Source: Meghimatium bilineatum
Taxonomy: Eukaryota; Mollusca; Gastropoda; Stylommatophora; Philomycidae
Length of the DNA stretch: 64,000 nt
Assembly: GCA_034231615.1 (NCBI GenBank)
Contig: CM067304.1
Coordinates: 20,266,089 to 20,330,088 of the forward strand
Direction: 5' to 3'
The notes under the pieces: generated by a model
Told to the model about the DNA's origin: nothing
Databases searched by the model: none
The model's input: the letters and a program-made list of their open reading frames with translations, nothing else
Shown: piece by piece, positions 11,752-22,264 of the stretch
Layout: every line of letters starts with the position of its first letter
Position numbering within the stretch: the first letter of the stretch is position 1
Translations under genes and position numbers: made by a program

Positions 11752-11853
11752 AGAGTTTATTTTATCTCTTGATTCATAGTGTACAATTATTTTAGCTCTT
11801 GATTCATAGTGTGCAATTATTTTAGCTCTTGATTCATAGTGTGCAATTATTTT
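11752..11853. repeat. About 30-bp minisatellite, 3 units
   Basis: Three copies of TCTTGATTCATAGTGTGCAA plus TTATTTTAGC, starting eight bases inside the intron. Confidence 0.95.
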
Positions 11854-12000
11854 AGGTGCCCTGGTGGCTAACTGGTTGGGGCACTGGTTTCCCAGTAGAG
11901 TTGTCCAAGTTTCAATTCCCAATTCAACGGGTAGAATTTATAAAATTACTGACAGCTTCTAGGTCGACGCAAATGAAGGAAATAGGTACCAGAAATAAGT
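11854..12000 (+). mobile_element. tRNA-derived SINE fragment
   Basis: A-box-like GTGGCTAACTGG and B-box-like AGTTTCAATTCC are about 50 bp apart, as in a tRNA-type pol III promoter. A SINE body containing AGGTACCAG follows. Confidence 0.65.
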
Positions 12001-12114
12001 GCAAGTAATGGTGGTGAGCGTGATTCTGACCAAATGTTCCTAAGGTATGCAATTCAACGTAAAATATTAGCCTAAAACCCTAGTCTCTATTATGTCTGAA
12101 AGTCGTGAGAAATT

Positions 12115-12260
12115 ACGTTCATCTCCTTCCCTAGCTCATAAACTCATGCAGATTATAACAAGATGTAGTAACGTGAACGGAATGCCATGGTTTACAGCTT
12201 GGCTGCAATATCTGAACCGTTTGTACTAACATGTCGGACTTTATTAGTTGATGGTCAACT
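12115..12260 (-). mobile_element. GAA-tailed SINE-like element
   Basis: Minus-strand copy of the shorter subtype with AACGGAATGCCATGGTTTAC and ACATGTCGGACT. The tail is eroded. Head-to-head with the next element. Confidence 0.65.
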
Positions 12261-12375
12261 TAACCTTTGGGATGGGACAGCCAATTCCACTCCTTAGTAT
12301 TCGTTCTCCTGTAGAGTATAGATATGTTGTCGATTGAAGAGACAGATTTCAGCCGTACTATTCATTTCTCTGCTT

Positions 12376-12592
12376 CTAGATCCCCTGCAATCAACGATGA
12401 TGGATGTGCCGGGCCATTAGGACAAATAAAACTGCGACACAGCTTTATTTCTAGTTTCTGGACTACATCCTGTTGGAAATATAGTAGGATCATTGTCCTG
12501 CTATAATAGGGATCCAGCGGGAGTTTGGGATCCAGAGGGAGTTTGGGATCCAGCGGGAGTTTGAAAATGACCGCTGAGGAAGAGGAAGAAGA
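12376..12592 (+). mobile_element. GAA-tailed SINE-like element with 18-bp tandem expansion
   Basis: Longer subtype: GGATGTGCCGGGCCATTAGG, GGACTACATCCTGTTGGAAA, ATTGTCCTGCTA, then three tandem copies of GGGATCCAGCGGGAGTTT where other copies have one. Ends in GAGGAAGAGGAAGAAGA and an 11-C run. Confidence 0.85.
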
Positions 12593-12603
12593 CCCCCCCC
12601 CCC

Positions 12604-12927
12604 GGCGACACAATGTTTTCAAACTATCACTGGATCTCTCTTGTATCAGGATAACTATCATCAGTATACATTGCAGAAAATATAAATGCGTTGTGCTGAG
12701 GTTTTATTTGCGTATATGGTTTGACACATCCGACCTCTGCAATAGTAACTAATACGTTCAGTGTTTTTACCAATTTAACTTAATATTGAAGGTCTGTAAC
12801 CAACAATATCACAAGCAGGCCAGCAGTACACCGCAACATAAGCAGCGTTTGTACTGCACGCTGGTTACCAATATTAATTGTACCGAGAGTTAAACTTGCT
12901 CGACATTATGTCGCCTAATAAATTGGA
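12604..12927. other. Unassigned
   Basis: Nothing recognised. Confidence 0.5.
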
Positions 12928-13066
12928 ATTTAAGTAGGAAGCCAGAGGACAATTTTAAAAATTCTTGAGACTAACGGGAATTGAACCTGTCCGTTCTACG
13001 GCACCAAATCGCCTAGCAACAATTGCACACGCGTTTTTCCGTACTTGACTAACCGCATCTCCAAAA
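12928..13066 (-). mobile_element. tRNA-like SINE unit, copy A
   Basis: On the minus strand a B-box-like GGTTCAATTCC and an A-box-like GGTTAGTCAAGTACGG are visible. Nearly identical to copy B at 13309-13448. Confidence 0.6.
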
Positions 13067-13308
13067 AAAGATGCGATTTCATCAAGCCTTTCAAATCGTG
13101 CACACAAAGTCACCTGAACGGACCAATCGAGACAAGGACTATTACAACAACAACAAACATCCCGTACAGGTATTGAAATATCCTCAGTAACAACAAACAC
13201 ATAACATAATATCCGTATTAGTTATACAAGGGCCGATAGGTCTTCTTGTAAACATGGATAACATATATAGACAATACAATTTTGCTTCAAATAATTGTTT
13301 ATACAAGT

Positions 13309-13484
13309 AAATTTAAGTAGGAAGCCAGAGGACAATTTTAAAAATTATTGAGACTAACGGGAATTGAACCAGTCCGTTCTACGGCACCAAATCGCCTAGC
13401 AACAATTGCACACGCGTTTTTCCGTACTTGACTAACCGCATCTCCAAAATTCAATTCCCGTTAGTCTCAAGAATTTTTAAAATC
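13309..13484 (-). mobile_element. tRNA-like SINE unit, copy B, ending in a fold-back arm
   Basis: 13309-13448 repeats copy A almost exactly. It is followed at once by an inverted copy of its own left part: 13335-13368 pairs with about 13450-13483 with one mismatch, making a hairpin with 34-bp arms. Confidence 0.75.
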
Positions 13485-13499
13485 GTATTCTAAAAAAAA

Positions 13500-13780
13500 G
13501 GGAGCTGCGTAGTGCAGTGGTTAGCGCACTTGCTTCGCATATGAGTGGTCCTTGGTTAATTCCCCAGTTGAGGTGGAAATGTTTTTCAGATCGCAATGGC
13601 TCCCAGGTCGACCCAACCTTAAATGGGTACCGGACTAATCCAGGAGGTGAAGACTGCAAGGGAGAGGATATGGCTACCACCCTCATTTACATAGCCTCTG
13701 AAATGTGAGATCGATAAAACATCTCGCACCGCTACGACATTAATAAATGTTATGGGTTACTTTACTTTTTTTTAAAATTA
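13500..13780 (+). mobile_element. tRNA-derived SINE
   Basis: Head has TGCGTAGTGCAGTGGTTAGC (A-box region) and GGTCCTTGGTTAATTCCCC (weak B box). The body includes CGACCCAACCTTAAATGGGT and the tail is T-rich (TTACTTTACTTTTTTTT). A different tRNA-SINE family from that at 26010. Confidence 0.8.
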
Positions 13781-14027
13781 TAAACAAACTCACATAATTT
13801 TCTAACAGCTTATGGATACACAAATAGTGTAAACTAATTCTGGAGGAACAAGATAGAATGTATTGTTCCTATCCTTTCGTGCTTATGGAAGATTGATAGT
13901 ACTTAAGGGAAACAGAACGTTGATCAGCCATACAAAAAAAAACGCATAGACTATCCGACTATGTGTATGTACTAAAAAATACAAATAACAGTGTGCACGA
14001 CAATTTCAACGTTTGACGTTAATTCAG

Positions 14028-14095
14028 TGTTTCCTAACCTTTTTTTTTTTTTTTTTAACCCATGACCCACATAAGTCTTTCTAAAATGCTGATGT
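14028..14095. mobile_element. Possible hAT-type MITE end
   Basis: CAGTGTTTCCTAACCTTTTT and AACCCATGACCCAC resemble the CAGTG-TTCTCAACCT / GACCC terminal region of hAT non-autonomous transposons. Only one end is visible. Confidence 0.35.
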
Positions 14096-14128
14096 CTCAC
14101 TTCTGTAATATATACATATTTATTTATA

Positions 14129-14270
14129 TTCTTCTTCTTCAATGTTCGTTCTCAAAATCCTTCTGGTTCTCTTTTGTAGTTAGATTTCCAGCATGATGTA
14201 GTTCATAAAATTGAATTGTGTTGTATCCCAGCTTTACTCGTGTCAATGGCCTAACACATACGTCTTCAGT
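14129..14270 (-). mobile_element. GAA-tailed SINE-like element
   Basis: Minus strand: tail as TTCTTCTTCTTC, then AATGTTCGTTCTCAAAATCC, GTTAGATTTCCAGCATGATG and a decayed head. Confidence 0.8.
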
Positions 14271-14319
14271 AGATTTATATGTTTCAAATGTAGAATTATT
14301 CCCTAAATGAAGCTTAATC

Positions 14320-14330
14320 ATAACTTCTTC
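14320..14330. repeat. Target-site duplication, left copy
   Basis: ATAACTTCTTC immediately precedes the LINE 5' end and recurs at 18386-18396 after its tail. Confidence 0.9.
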
Positions 14331-14405
14331 CCCCATCGAGGCCAGAACCTTGAAGTGGTGATGGGGCTTAGTTCAGCCATCAGAGGCTGGAAACTAAGAC
14401 TGGTC
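14331..14405 (+). ncRNA. Putative HDV-like self-cleaving ribozyme at LINE 5' end
   Basis: By eye the 75 nt fit the nested double pseudoknot. P1 is CCCCATC (14331-14337) with GATGGGG (14360-14366). P2 is GGCCAG (14340-14345) with CTGGTC (14400-14405). P3 is ACC/GGT closing a 7-nt loop TTGAAGT (14350-14356). P4 lies within 14371-14394 (AGCC/GGCT core). J4/2 includes CTAAGA with a candidate catalytic C at 14394. P1 begins exactly at the element boundary, where such ribozymes cut the 5' end of LINE RNA. A competing longer P4 (CTTAGTT/AACTAAG) is possible. No activity data. Confidence 0.65.
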
Positions 14406-14499
14406 GGGCACTCCCACTCGAGCAGGACCATAGTCCGGCCCAAGTAAGCAGAGTGCTGAAGACGGAGGCAACCAGCCAAAAGGCGCACAGATAATCAGG

Positions 14500-17400
14500 T
14501 TGCCACGCATAAAACACAATGGAAACATGTCTGCATCTAATAAACGTTATGGTGCCTGCCCTGTGGCGGACGTTCAGGCAGGGACGGTGCCGGGCCCTAT
14601 ACCTCGAAAGGGCCCAACCTCAGTTACTGGAAGTCCTTCTCAATTGCCCCGAGGAGCCAGGAGGCAAGGGAATAGAGCTACTGGCCAAACAAACAAACGA
14701 CCAATAAAAATAATGCACTGGAATGCTGAGGGTGTTAACAGTAAAAGAGATGGATACAGCAAAAAATTGGAACTTGAAAATGTCCTCAGTGAAGAACAAG
14801 TAAATATATGCTGTATCCAAGAAACACACCTCAGCAGCGACATAGCCTTCAAAATCAGAGGCTACCAGTGCTACCGATCTGACCGAAAAGACAGGCGAAA
14901 GGGTGGAATTCTGACACTAGTTAAAAACAATATCAGCGCATGTCAGCTGGAAGTATACATGGACGGGGCAGAATACCAGATGCTCCACCTAAAAACAGAC
15001 AGTGCAGAATTCCATCTCCTGAACTACTACTGCCCAAATGATAAACCATTGGCACTAGACACAATTCCAGACAAAGAAAGGCTTATGGTGTGTGGTGACT
15101 TCAACAGCCACTCTCAGAGCTGGGGCTACGATCATATCGACAAGAGAGGTGAGGAACTTGAGAGCTGGCAGGATGAAAATAATCTCATTCTTATTAACCA
15201 GCCAGCAGACTCACCAACCTTCTACTCGAGAGCATGGCACACCACCTCTACACCAGACCTGGCATTCTACTCACCAGGCCTGGAATGGAACATCACACGT
15301 GTCGTTGGAAAGCAGCTTGGGGGTAGTGACCACAGACCAGTATTTCTGGAAATTCACAATGAATATACCAAGGACAGCAGCACGCTCACTAGGTGGAACT
15401 ATAAGAGGGCAGACTGGAAAATGTACCAGCATTTAACCAGTGTTCTAGCTAAGGACATGAACTTGGACAAAGACATCAATAGAGCAGTGAGTGAATTTAA
15501 TAGATGTATACTACATGCTGCTAGTAAAACCATACCCAGGGGGGCACGCAAAAACTACAAACCCTACTGGAATGATGAACTGGAAAAGCTGCAAAATGAG
15601 ATGGAAACATCTAGAAAGCAGGCCGAGAACAGACCTAGCCAAGAACATCACAACAAATATCAGAAAACAAAGGCTAAATTTCAAAGAGCCAAGTTACAAG
15701 CCAGACGGAGCAGCTGGAAAGAAAAAACAGAGTCGCTGAACCTAGAAAGAGATACTAGGAAATTATGGAAACTTGTAAAACAACTAAATGATGAAGGTAC
15801 AGGGAGAAATACCAAGATCACACTTTATAAAGATAGAAACATTTTAACAGGTAAACATGCAGCTGATTACTTTGCAGATTCCTTTGCAGAAGACAATAAC
15901 GTCAAAGTCAGCCCAGACAAACAACAGGAGGTTCGAGAGAACCAGCAAAACATTGGACAAGGTGAACCTATACCTGAAGTCATGGAGGCACCAATCACAA
16001 TGAGAGAACTGGAGCATGCAATATCCAAATTGAAAATGAAAAAGTCCCCTGGAGCTGATGGAGTGTCCAATGAAATGATTAGAAACCTGGGAAGTGCAGC
16101 AAGAGCAAAGCTACTGCAGATCTTTAACACAAGCTGGTCCACAGGTAATGTACCACAGGCGTGGAGAGAAGCAATAATGATACCACTCCTCAAATCAGGA
16201 AAAGATGGCAACACAGTCTCCAACTACAGGCCCATCAGCCTCACAAGCTGTCTATGTAAAACAATGGAACGCATTATCAATCTTAGGATGCAGTGGTACC
16301 TTGAAAGTGAAAACCTTCTGGTATCACAGCAAGCAGGTTTCAGACAGTGCTACTCTACTGAAGATCAGGCAACCTACCTCTCCCAAGAGATTGAGGATGC
16401 CTTCCAAGAAAAGAAACTGGTACTAGCAGCATGGATAGACCTCAGGAAAGCATTTGATAAGGTCTGGAAAGAAGGGCTCCTAAAGAAATTGCGAAATTGC
16501 AGGGTTAGCTCAAGAATGTACAAATGGGTAAAAGCATACCTGCATAATAGAAGAGCCAGGGTACAATTAGATGGTCGCAAGAGCAAGAAAGTTCTACTGC
16601 GTCATGGAGTCCCCCAGGGAGGAGTCCTGTCACCCACACTTTTCTTGGTTTACATCAATGACCTAGTTGCTGAACTACCTCACGGGATCAAAGTGGCAAT
16701 GTATGCTGACGACCTGGTGATCTGGTGCACGGAAGAACATGCAACAGTGGCCACTAAACAAATACAAAGAGCTATCGATGCCCTAACCTTATGGGCTAAT
16801 AGATGGTGCGTCAGCATTAACACAGATAAGTGCAGCACTACACTCTTTACCCTCTCACCAAAACAAAAAGCTGGTCATATCAAGATAGATGGAGAGCTCT
16901 TGAAAGAAGACAAACAACCCACATACCTCGGAGTTACTTTTGATGATAAGCTGACATGGAAGCAGCACATAAACAAAGCAACAACAAAAGCCAGGAGGAA
17001 GCTAGCTATCCTGAGAAAACTAAGTGGAACCACATGGGGAGCCAGTGGAAATATACTCAGTAAAGTTTACCAGCAAGGCATAAGACCACACCTGGAATAC
17101 GGTTCAGCTGCGTGGTGTCCTGCATCAAACACCACATTACAAGATCTAGATAAAGTGCAAAACCAGGCACTTAGAATAATGTTGGGAGCAATGAAATCAA
17201 CACCCATAGCAGAGATGCAGAAAATGGGAAGAATGCAAACACTTGGCGAACGCAGAGACACAAAAGTACTAATTCAAGCAGAAAAGTTTCAGTGTATGCC
17301 AAGTCATCCAATGAAGGAAAGATTCCAAAATCTAGCAATGGGACGACTGAAAAGGAGCAGCTTTATCCATCAAGCTAAACGACTCCGTAGACAACTTACA

Positions 17401-18350
17401 GACCTACCTGAAGTTGGCAGCCCCTTAAGGTCTGTACCAGAGCAAACCCCGTGGAGTGAAAGCCATGGAATGCCAATATACATTCAGACCCATGTGAAAG
17501 GAATACTAAGCGAGGACGAACAGAACAGTGTGCAGCGAATGACAATCACCCTCAGTTTCCTGGATGAGGAATATCCACAAGATATATGGGTCAGAGTGTA
17601 CACAGATGGGTCAGCACAGAATGCTGTGAGGAATGGAGGTGCAGGTGTATATATAGAATATCCACACAAGCCTAGAGATACAATCAGAACACCGACAGGA
17701 AAATTCTGCAATAATTATGATGCAGAAATCCAGGCAATTAGTGTGGCAGCTAAAAAACTGCTGAACTCCAACTCTGACCTACAGCCTATGGTATTCCTGA
17801 CAGATGCAAGGTCAGTGCTTCAAGCTCTCCTATCTGGAAAACTAACAGACTTAAAAAAACTACTTAGCGAATTGTCTTACCAGTATAGGGTAACCATGCA
17901 GTGGATACCCTCTCACTGTGGAATACCAGGAAATGAAAAAGCAGACCAACTGGCTAAGGAAGGTGCTGCCGAAGACCAACCAGATATACCAATCACCTAC
18001 CATCAGAAAAACAGATGATAAAGTCAATAAGAAAGCCACAAACACCAACACAAGATGACTATCACAATATGAACAGATCAGAACAAGTTATAATTCTACG
18101 TCTCAGAACAGGACACAACCGACTCCGCAGTCACATGTATACAAAGTTCAAAATTGGCAACACGGCCATGTGTACATGTGGACAGGCAGCACAGAGTGCC
18201 AAACATATACTTCAAGAGTGTTCTGAGCATGAAACGCTGAGGCAGACATATTGGCCAGAGGAAACAACACTGGAATCAAAACTCTATGGGACACTGTATG
18301 AACTACAAAAGACAGTGAGTTTTATTAAGGAGACAGAATTACAGATATAG
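14500..18350 (+). pseudogene. LINE polyprotein: endonuclease-RT-RNase H, single frameshift
   Basis: A frame of 1172 codons (14500-18018) continues, after a one-base loss in an A run near 18007-18011, in another frame (18015-18350). The minus-strand copy at 42.5-43.4 kb reads through this point. Domains by residue: N-terminal basic region 1-65; APE-type endonuclease about 68-290 (HWNAEG, IQETHL, GDFNSHSQSW, SDHRP near 275); RT about 500-790 (SPGADG, AWIDLRKAFDKVW, GVPQGGVLSP, YADD near 735); RNase H about 1028-1165 (YTDGSA, AEIQ, TDAR, HCGIPGNEKADQLAKEGA). A C-terminal CTCG...H...C motif lies past the frameshift. The start was chosen because the second full 5' copy has the same ATG. RT and endonuclease cores look intact; only the C-terminal motif is lost from the main frame. 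Confidence 0.95.
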
Positions 18351-18385
18351 ACATGTTTCAAGTGAACGAAAGAAGAAGAAGAAGA

Positions 18386-18396
18386 ATAACTTCTTC
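18386..18396. repeat. Target-site duplication, right copy
   Basis: ATAACTTCTTC directly follows the (GAA)n tail, matching 14320-14330. Confidence 0.9.
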
Positions 18397-18524
18397 GAAT
18401 TTAAGCTCTCTACATTACCCATTTTACGTCCTGAACACTCAAATTGCCTCCGTGTGGGCACAACGTTGGGAAACTCCGCCGTAAGGTCATTTAAAAAAAA
18501 AATACAAGACAAACTGTCAACGAG

Positions 18525-18672
18525 CAATAAAAACTGTAAAGATAATTGTACTATTACAAAACAATAAAAACTGTAAAGATGAGGGTACTATCACAAAACA
18601 GTAAAAACTATAAAGATTATGGTACTATCACAAAACAGTAAAAACTATAAAGATTATGGTACTATCACAAAG
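18525..18672. repeat. 36-37-bp minisatellite, 4 units
   Basis: Units contain CAATAAAAACTGTAAAGAT or CAGTAAAAACTATAAAGAT followed by a TACTATCACAAAA-type end. Confidence 0.9.
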
Positions 18673-18730
18673 GCATTAGACGGCAGACATTTAACAGAAG
18701 TTTCTTTCATTGCAAAACTGATCGACTTGT

Positions 18731-19640
18731 GTTTTTATCATTATTAAGTGCCGTCTCCGCAACGAAGGTTTGCTGCAACAGACCTCCAATACCTTCTATA
18801 TCTTGTATTGGTCGTGCGTTCCTCTAGACTGTAACCTGTCCATCTCGTGTTATTGCTCTCCCACTCGTACCTCTGTCTACATCTTGACCAACTTATATAC
18901 ATTCATGTCCAAAATATTGTATTTGTTTGATCTTTATTTCCTTTAATAGTTCTTTCTTATTTTCTTATTAAGTGATATCAGAACCTCTTTGTTTTTATTT
19001 TATTTTTCCATGATGTTCTCCGCATTCTTCTATATATCCACATCTCAAAGGCGTCAATTCCGTCTTCTAATTGTTTGTTTATTGTGCATGCGTCTAATTC
19101 ATATATTAATATAGAATAGATGTAGCATTTTATAATTCTCATTTTGAGCTTTTTTGTAATTTGTTTAGATGTTAATATTTTCCTCATGTCATTGAAGGTA
19201 CTTTTAGTTATTCCTATTCTCCTTTTTAACTTCTGTTTCACATCTGCTATCATTTGTGACTTTGTGTTCAAGATATTGATAATGTTTTACTTGTTGTAGT
19301 TTCTCTCCATTTATGTTTATGTTTACCTCCTGTTCTTCTGTGTCTTTGCTGATTATCATGGATTTTTATTTTTGGATATTTATATCTATTCCATATTGAT
19401 TACTTGATTTATTGACTTGATCTATTAGTCTTTGTAGTTCATGTTCACTTTCTGCCAAAAGAACAGTGTCATCTGCATATCTAATGTTGTTTATTATTTT
19501 CCCATTGATCTTGAGTCCTGGTATTTCTTCTATATTTTTTAAAGATATTCTCTGTGTATATATTAAATAGGCGTGGTGATAAAATGCATCCTTGTCTTAC
19601 CCCTCTTTTATTTATATATATGGTTAGTTGTTGTTTTCAC
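18731..19640 (-). mobile_element. RTE-like LINE, 5'-truncated
   Basis: On the minus strand RT motifs appear (RYADDTVLLAE near 19450-19490), then RRIGITKSTFNDMRKI, the ACTINKQLEDGIDAFEMW region, and a 3' end GCGGAGACGGCACTTAATAA. Same family as 49677-50340, broken by frameshifts and stops. Confidence 0.85.
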
Positions 19641-20110
19641 ACCTTATTGGTACAATGTGTTCCAAATATATATTTCTAATCAGTCTGTTATCATGTGTTT
19701 TCCATATGGCAACATATGGATGCGAGACAAGATAATATCCAAAAGAATAAACTCATTTGAAATGAAGTGATACAGAAAGATCCTACGAATGTCATGGACA
19801 GAGAAAAAGAAGAACATTGAAGTGTTGAAATTACTGAAACTAAGTGAAGGGTGGCTTCTAAATACCATCATAAGAAGGAAGCTACTGTATTGGGGACACT
19901 TAAAGAGACATGATGGTATTGTAAGGTTGATTCTAGAGGGCACAGTGTCAGGTAAGAGAAGAAGAGGAAGACCAAGAAGGTGATGAACCAGCGACATCGA
20001 AGAATGTATACACATGTCTTTGGCCAATGCAGGCCTGCTTGCCCGGAACAGAGAGGCGTTCAGAGTATCCACGACGAAGACAACGTTCTGGACAGAAAAT
20101 GTCACTGGAT
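19641..20110 (+). mobile_element. Second LINE RT C-terminal remnant
   Basis: ATATGGATGCGAGACA (from a YGCET motif) at about 19710, then RKLLYWGHLKRHDGIVRLI and GKRRRGRPRR. Stops interrupt it. It abuts the minus-strand LINE 5' truncation point. Confidence 0.75.
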
Positions 20111-20487
20111 ATATAATCACTCGGATGTGTTATCCATCTATGCGTAGGGAAGCTCCTTGTGTTTTATAGAAGTACTATTGTTATACAGTTTTGCAGCAGT
20201 ATCACTTATTATCGATTATAGTAGAATGAAAAAAACAATTAGTTCTTGAACATCAATCATTTCAGCATTCAATCGTTACCCCCACACTGTCTTAATCTCT
20301 CCGGTCATCCCCGTCGCGTCATGCATGACTTCATCGCTCTTTACTAATCGTATTTCTGTTCTTTGATTGATTCCCCAAAGTTTTATCGTCCCCTGTCACT
20401 CCCTAAGCCCTCAGCACGCACCTCAAGTGCCCAATCTCTCCTTGGGAGAGATATCTCTCACTTTTAGATACCTTAGACTAATGTGGA
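20111..20487. other. Unassigned
   Basis: No recognised feature. Confidence 0.5.
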
Positions 20488-21290
20488 ACCTTAGAGTGTA
20501 GTCTGTTAGAAAACTTAGAGTGTAGTCCGTTAGAAACCTTAGAGTGTAGTCTGTTAGAAACCTTAGAGTATAGTCTGTTAGAAACCTTTGAGTGTAGTCT
20601 GTTAGAAACCTTAGAGTGTAGTCTGTTAGAAACCTTAGAGTGTAGTCTGTTAGAAACCTTAGAGTGTAGTCTGTTAGAATCCTTAGAGTGTAGTCTGTTA
20701 GAAACCTTAGAGTGTAGTCTGTCAGAAAACTGAGAGTGTAGTCTGTTAGAAACCTTAGAGTGTAATATGTTAGAAAACTTAGAGTGTAGTCTGTTAGAAA
20801 CCTTAGAGTGTAGTCTGTTAGAAACCTTAGAGTGTAGTCTGTTAGAAACCTTAGAGTGTAGTCTGTTAGAAACCTTAGAGTGTAGTCTGTTAGAAACCTT
20901 AGAGTGTAGTCTGTTAGAAACCTTAGAGTGTAGTCTGTTAGAAACCTTAGAGTGTAGTCTGTTAGAAACCTTAGAGTGTAGTCTGTTAGAAACCTTAGCG
21001 TGTAGTCTGTTAGAAACCTTAGAGTGTAGTCTGTTAGAAACCTAGAGTGTAGTCTGTTAGAAACCTTAGAGTGTAGTCTGTTAGAAACCTTAGAGTGTAG
21101 TCTGTTAGAAAACTTAGAGTGTAGTCTGTTAGAAACCTTAGAGTGTATTCTGTTAGAAACCTTAGAGTGTAGTCTGTTAGAAACCTTAGAGTGTAGTCTG
21201 TTAGAAAACTTAGAGTGTAGTCTGTTAGAAAACTTAGAGTGTAGTCTGTTAGAAAACTTAGAGTGTAGTCTGTTAGAAACCTTAGTTAAA
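20488..21290. repeat. 24-bp minisatellite, about 33 units
   Basis: Highly homogeneous units of TTAGAGTGTAGTCTGTTAGA plus AACC. Scattered variants have AAAC, ATCC, TATT and a one-base deletion near 21043. The 92-codon frame inside is an artefact of the 24-bp period. Confidence 0.98.
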
Positions 21291-21344
21291 TTAATGTTGA
21301 ATAGTAAAGTGAAATCTGTTTTTTTAAATATATAAAAGCTCTTA

Positions 21345-21465
21345 CGGTTTTCTTCTTATTTTTCATTCGTTCTCAAATTCCTGCAGATTATCAGGAAATA
21401 GACCGGAGAACGGAATGCGGTGTGGCATGGTTTACAGCTTAGTGTTGTCTCTAGATTACGTCAAC
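21345..21465 (-). mobile_element. GAA-tailed SINE-like element
   Basis: TTCTTCTTATTTTTCATTCG, CTGCAGATTATCAGG, GAACGGAATGCGGTGTGGCA and GGTTTACAGCTT. Shorter subtype. Its tail lies about 50 bp from the end of the 24-bp array. Confidence 0.85.
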
Positions 21466-21854
21466 AATCAGGGAGGGGTCTAGAAAAGTGTGACAGTTGT
21501 TGACATGGGGACAACAGTTGTTGGCATGGGGGTTGGGACATTTCTTTCACAGCAAAAATTATATACCAATTAATTTGAATTCGAAAATTAATTTTTCAAA
21601 TGTGGAAACATTTTTTTTGACATAATTAAGCCTGGCATAATTAATTTGTGTCCGTGAATTATTGACAGTTTGTCAAGAATTATCACGAGGAAGGGAGGGG
21701 GTCACAAAGGGCAAGATGTTAAAAAATGTTGACGCAATAAATAGACAGCCCCCCGCCCTTAGGTGCGATATCTGCTTCTTCCTTTGGTCTGATAAATCCA
21801 ACTAAAGCTGCTGGGTTACTTTAGATAGTACAGTCAACTCCGCTCACAAAAGAT
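21466..21854. other. Unassigned spacer between two inverted SINEs
   Basis: Contains the near-repeat GTTGTTGACATGGGG / GTTGTTGGCATGGGG and AT-rich DNA. Confidence 0.5.
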
Positions 21855-22015
21855 CAATAGTCGGTTCTTGCGACCACAGTTGCAGGTAATCTTTACTCGC
21901 AGATGTCACAGCTAATCTGTAAACCATGACGTAGTGTATTCCGTTATCTGGGTCATATCCTGTTAATCTGCCGGAGTTTGAGAACGAATACAGACGACGA
22001 GAAAAGAAGAGAAAA
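21855..22015 (+). mobile_element. GAA-tailed SINE-like element
   Basis: ATCTGTAAACCATGACGTAG, CATATCCTGTTAATCTGCCGG, GAGTTTGAGAACGAATACAG, then GACGACGAGAAAAGAAGAG as a decayed tail. Confidence 0.85.
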
Positions 22016-22099
22016 TATATTCCCATACTGAACGTAAAGAGAAAACATATTCTATACTGAACGTAAAGAAAGATTCCTGTCTTTGAGACATGGATACTA

Positions 22100-22264
22100 G
22101 GGAATCCCCGTGGCTCAGTGGCCAAGACATTTACTAAAGAGGTTGTGGATTCGATCCAGGTTCGGAATGTCAATGGATATTTTTTACGTGCTATGAGTGG
22201 TACTTTCAACCCGTGATGTACAGCTTTGTTGGGAGAGACAGTGCTTTGCTTCTCCCCCCCCCCC
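22100..22264 (+). mobile_element. tRNA-derived SINE
   Basis: A box TGGCTCAGTGG and B box GGATTCGATCC at tRNA-like spacing, followed by an unrelated body containing GTACTTTCAACCCGTGATGT, ending in an 11-C run. Confidence 0.75.

Larger units (their letters stand above)
14331..18385 (+). mobile_element. LINE copy 1, full length, RNase H-bearing
   Basis: A complete 4.05-kb non-LTR retrotransposon. Order: 169-bp 5' leader, one long ORF (endonuclease, RT, RNase H, C-terminal Cys/His), short 3' UTR, (GAA)n tail at 18370-18385. An 11-bp duplication flanks it, which shows target-primed insertion. There is no separate gag-like ORF1. Its 5' end equals that of the copy at 62127, which fixes the boundary. 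The RNase H domain points to the I/Jockey-related group; clade placement needs a tree. Confidence 0.97.

Noticed and set aside
14139-14336. 65-codon minus-strand gene next to LINE copy 1
   Set aside because: It spans a GAA-tailed SINE and the LINE boundary, so it is composite and spurious.
18000-18350. Programmed frameshift in LINE copy 1
   Set aside because: Copy 2 has one more A and reads straight through, so a simple deletion is the easier explanation.
22100-22175. Functional tRNA gene
   Set aside because: A and B boxes are present, but the acceptor stem does not pair and a SINE body follows. The same applies to the other tRNA-like heads.
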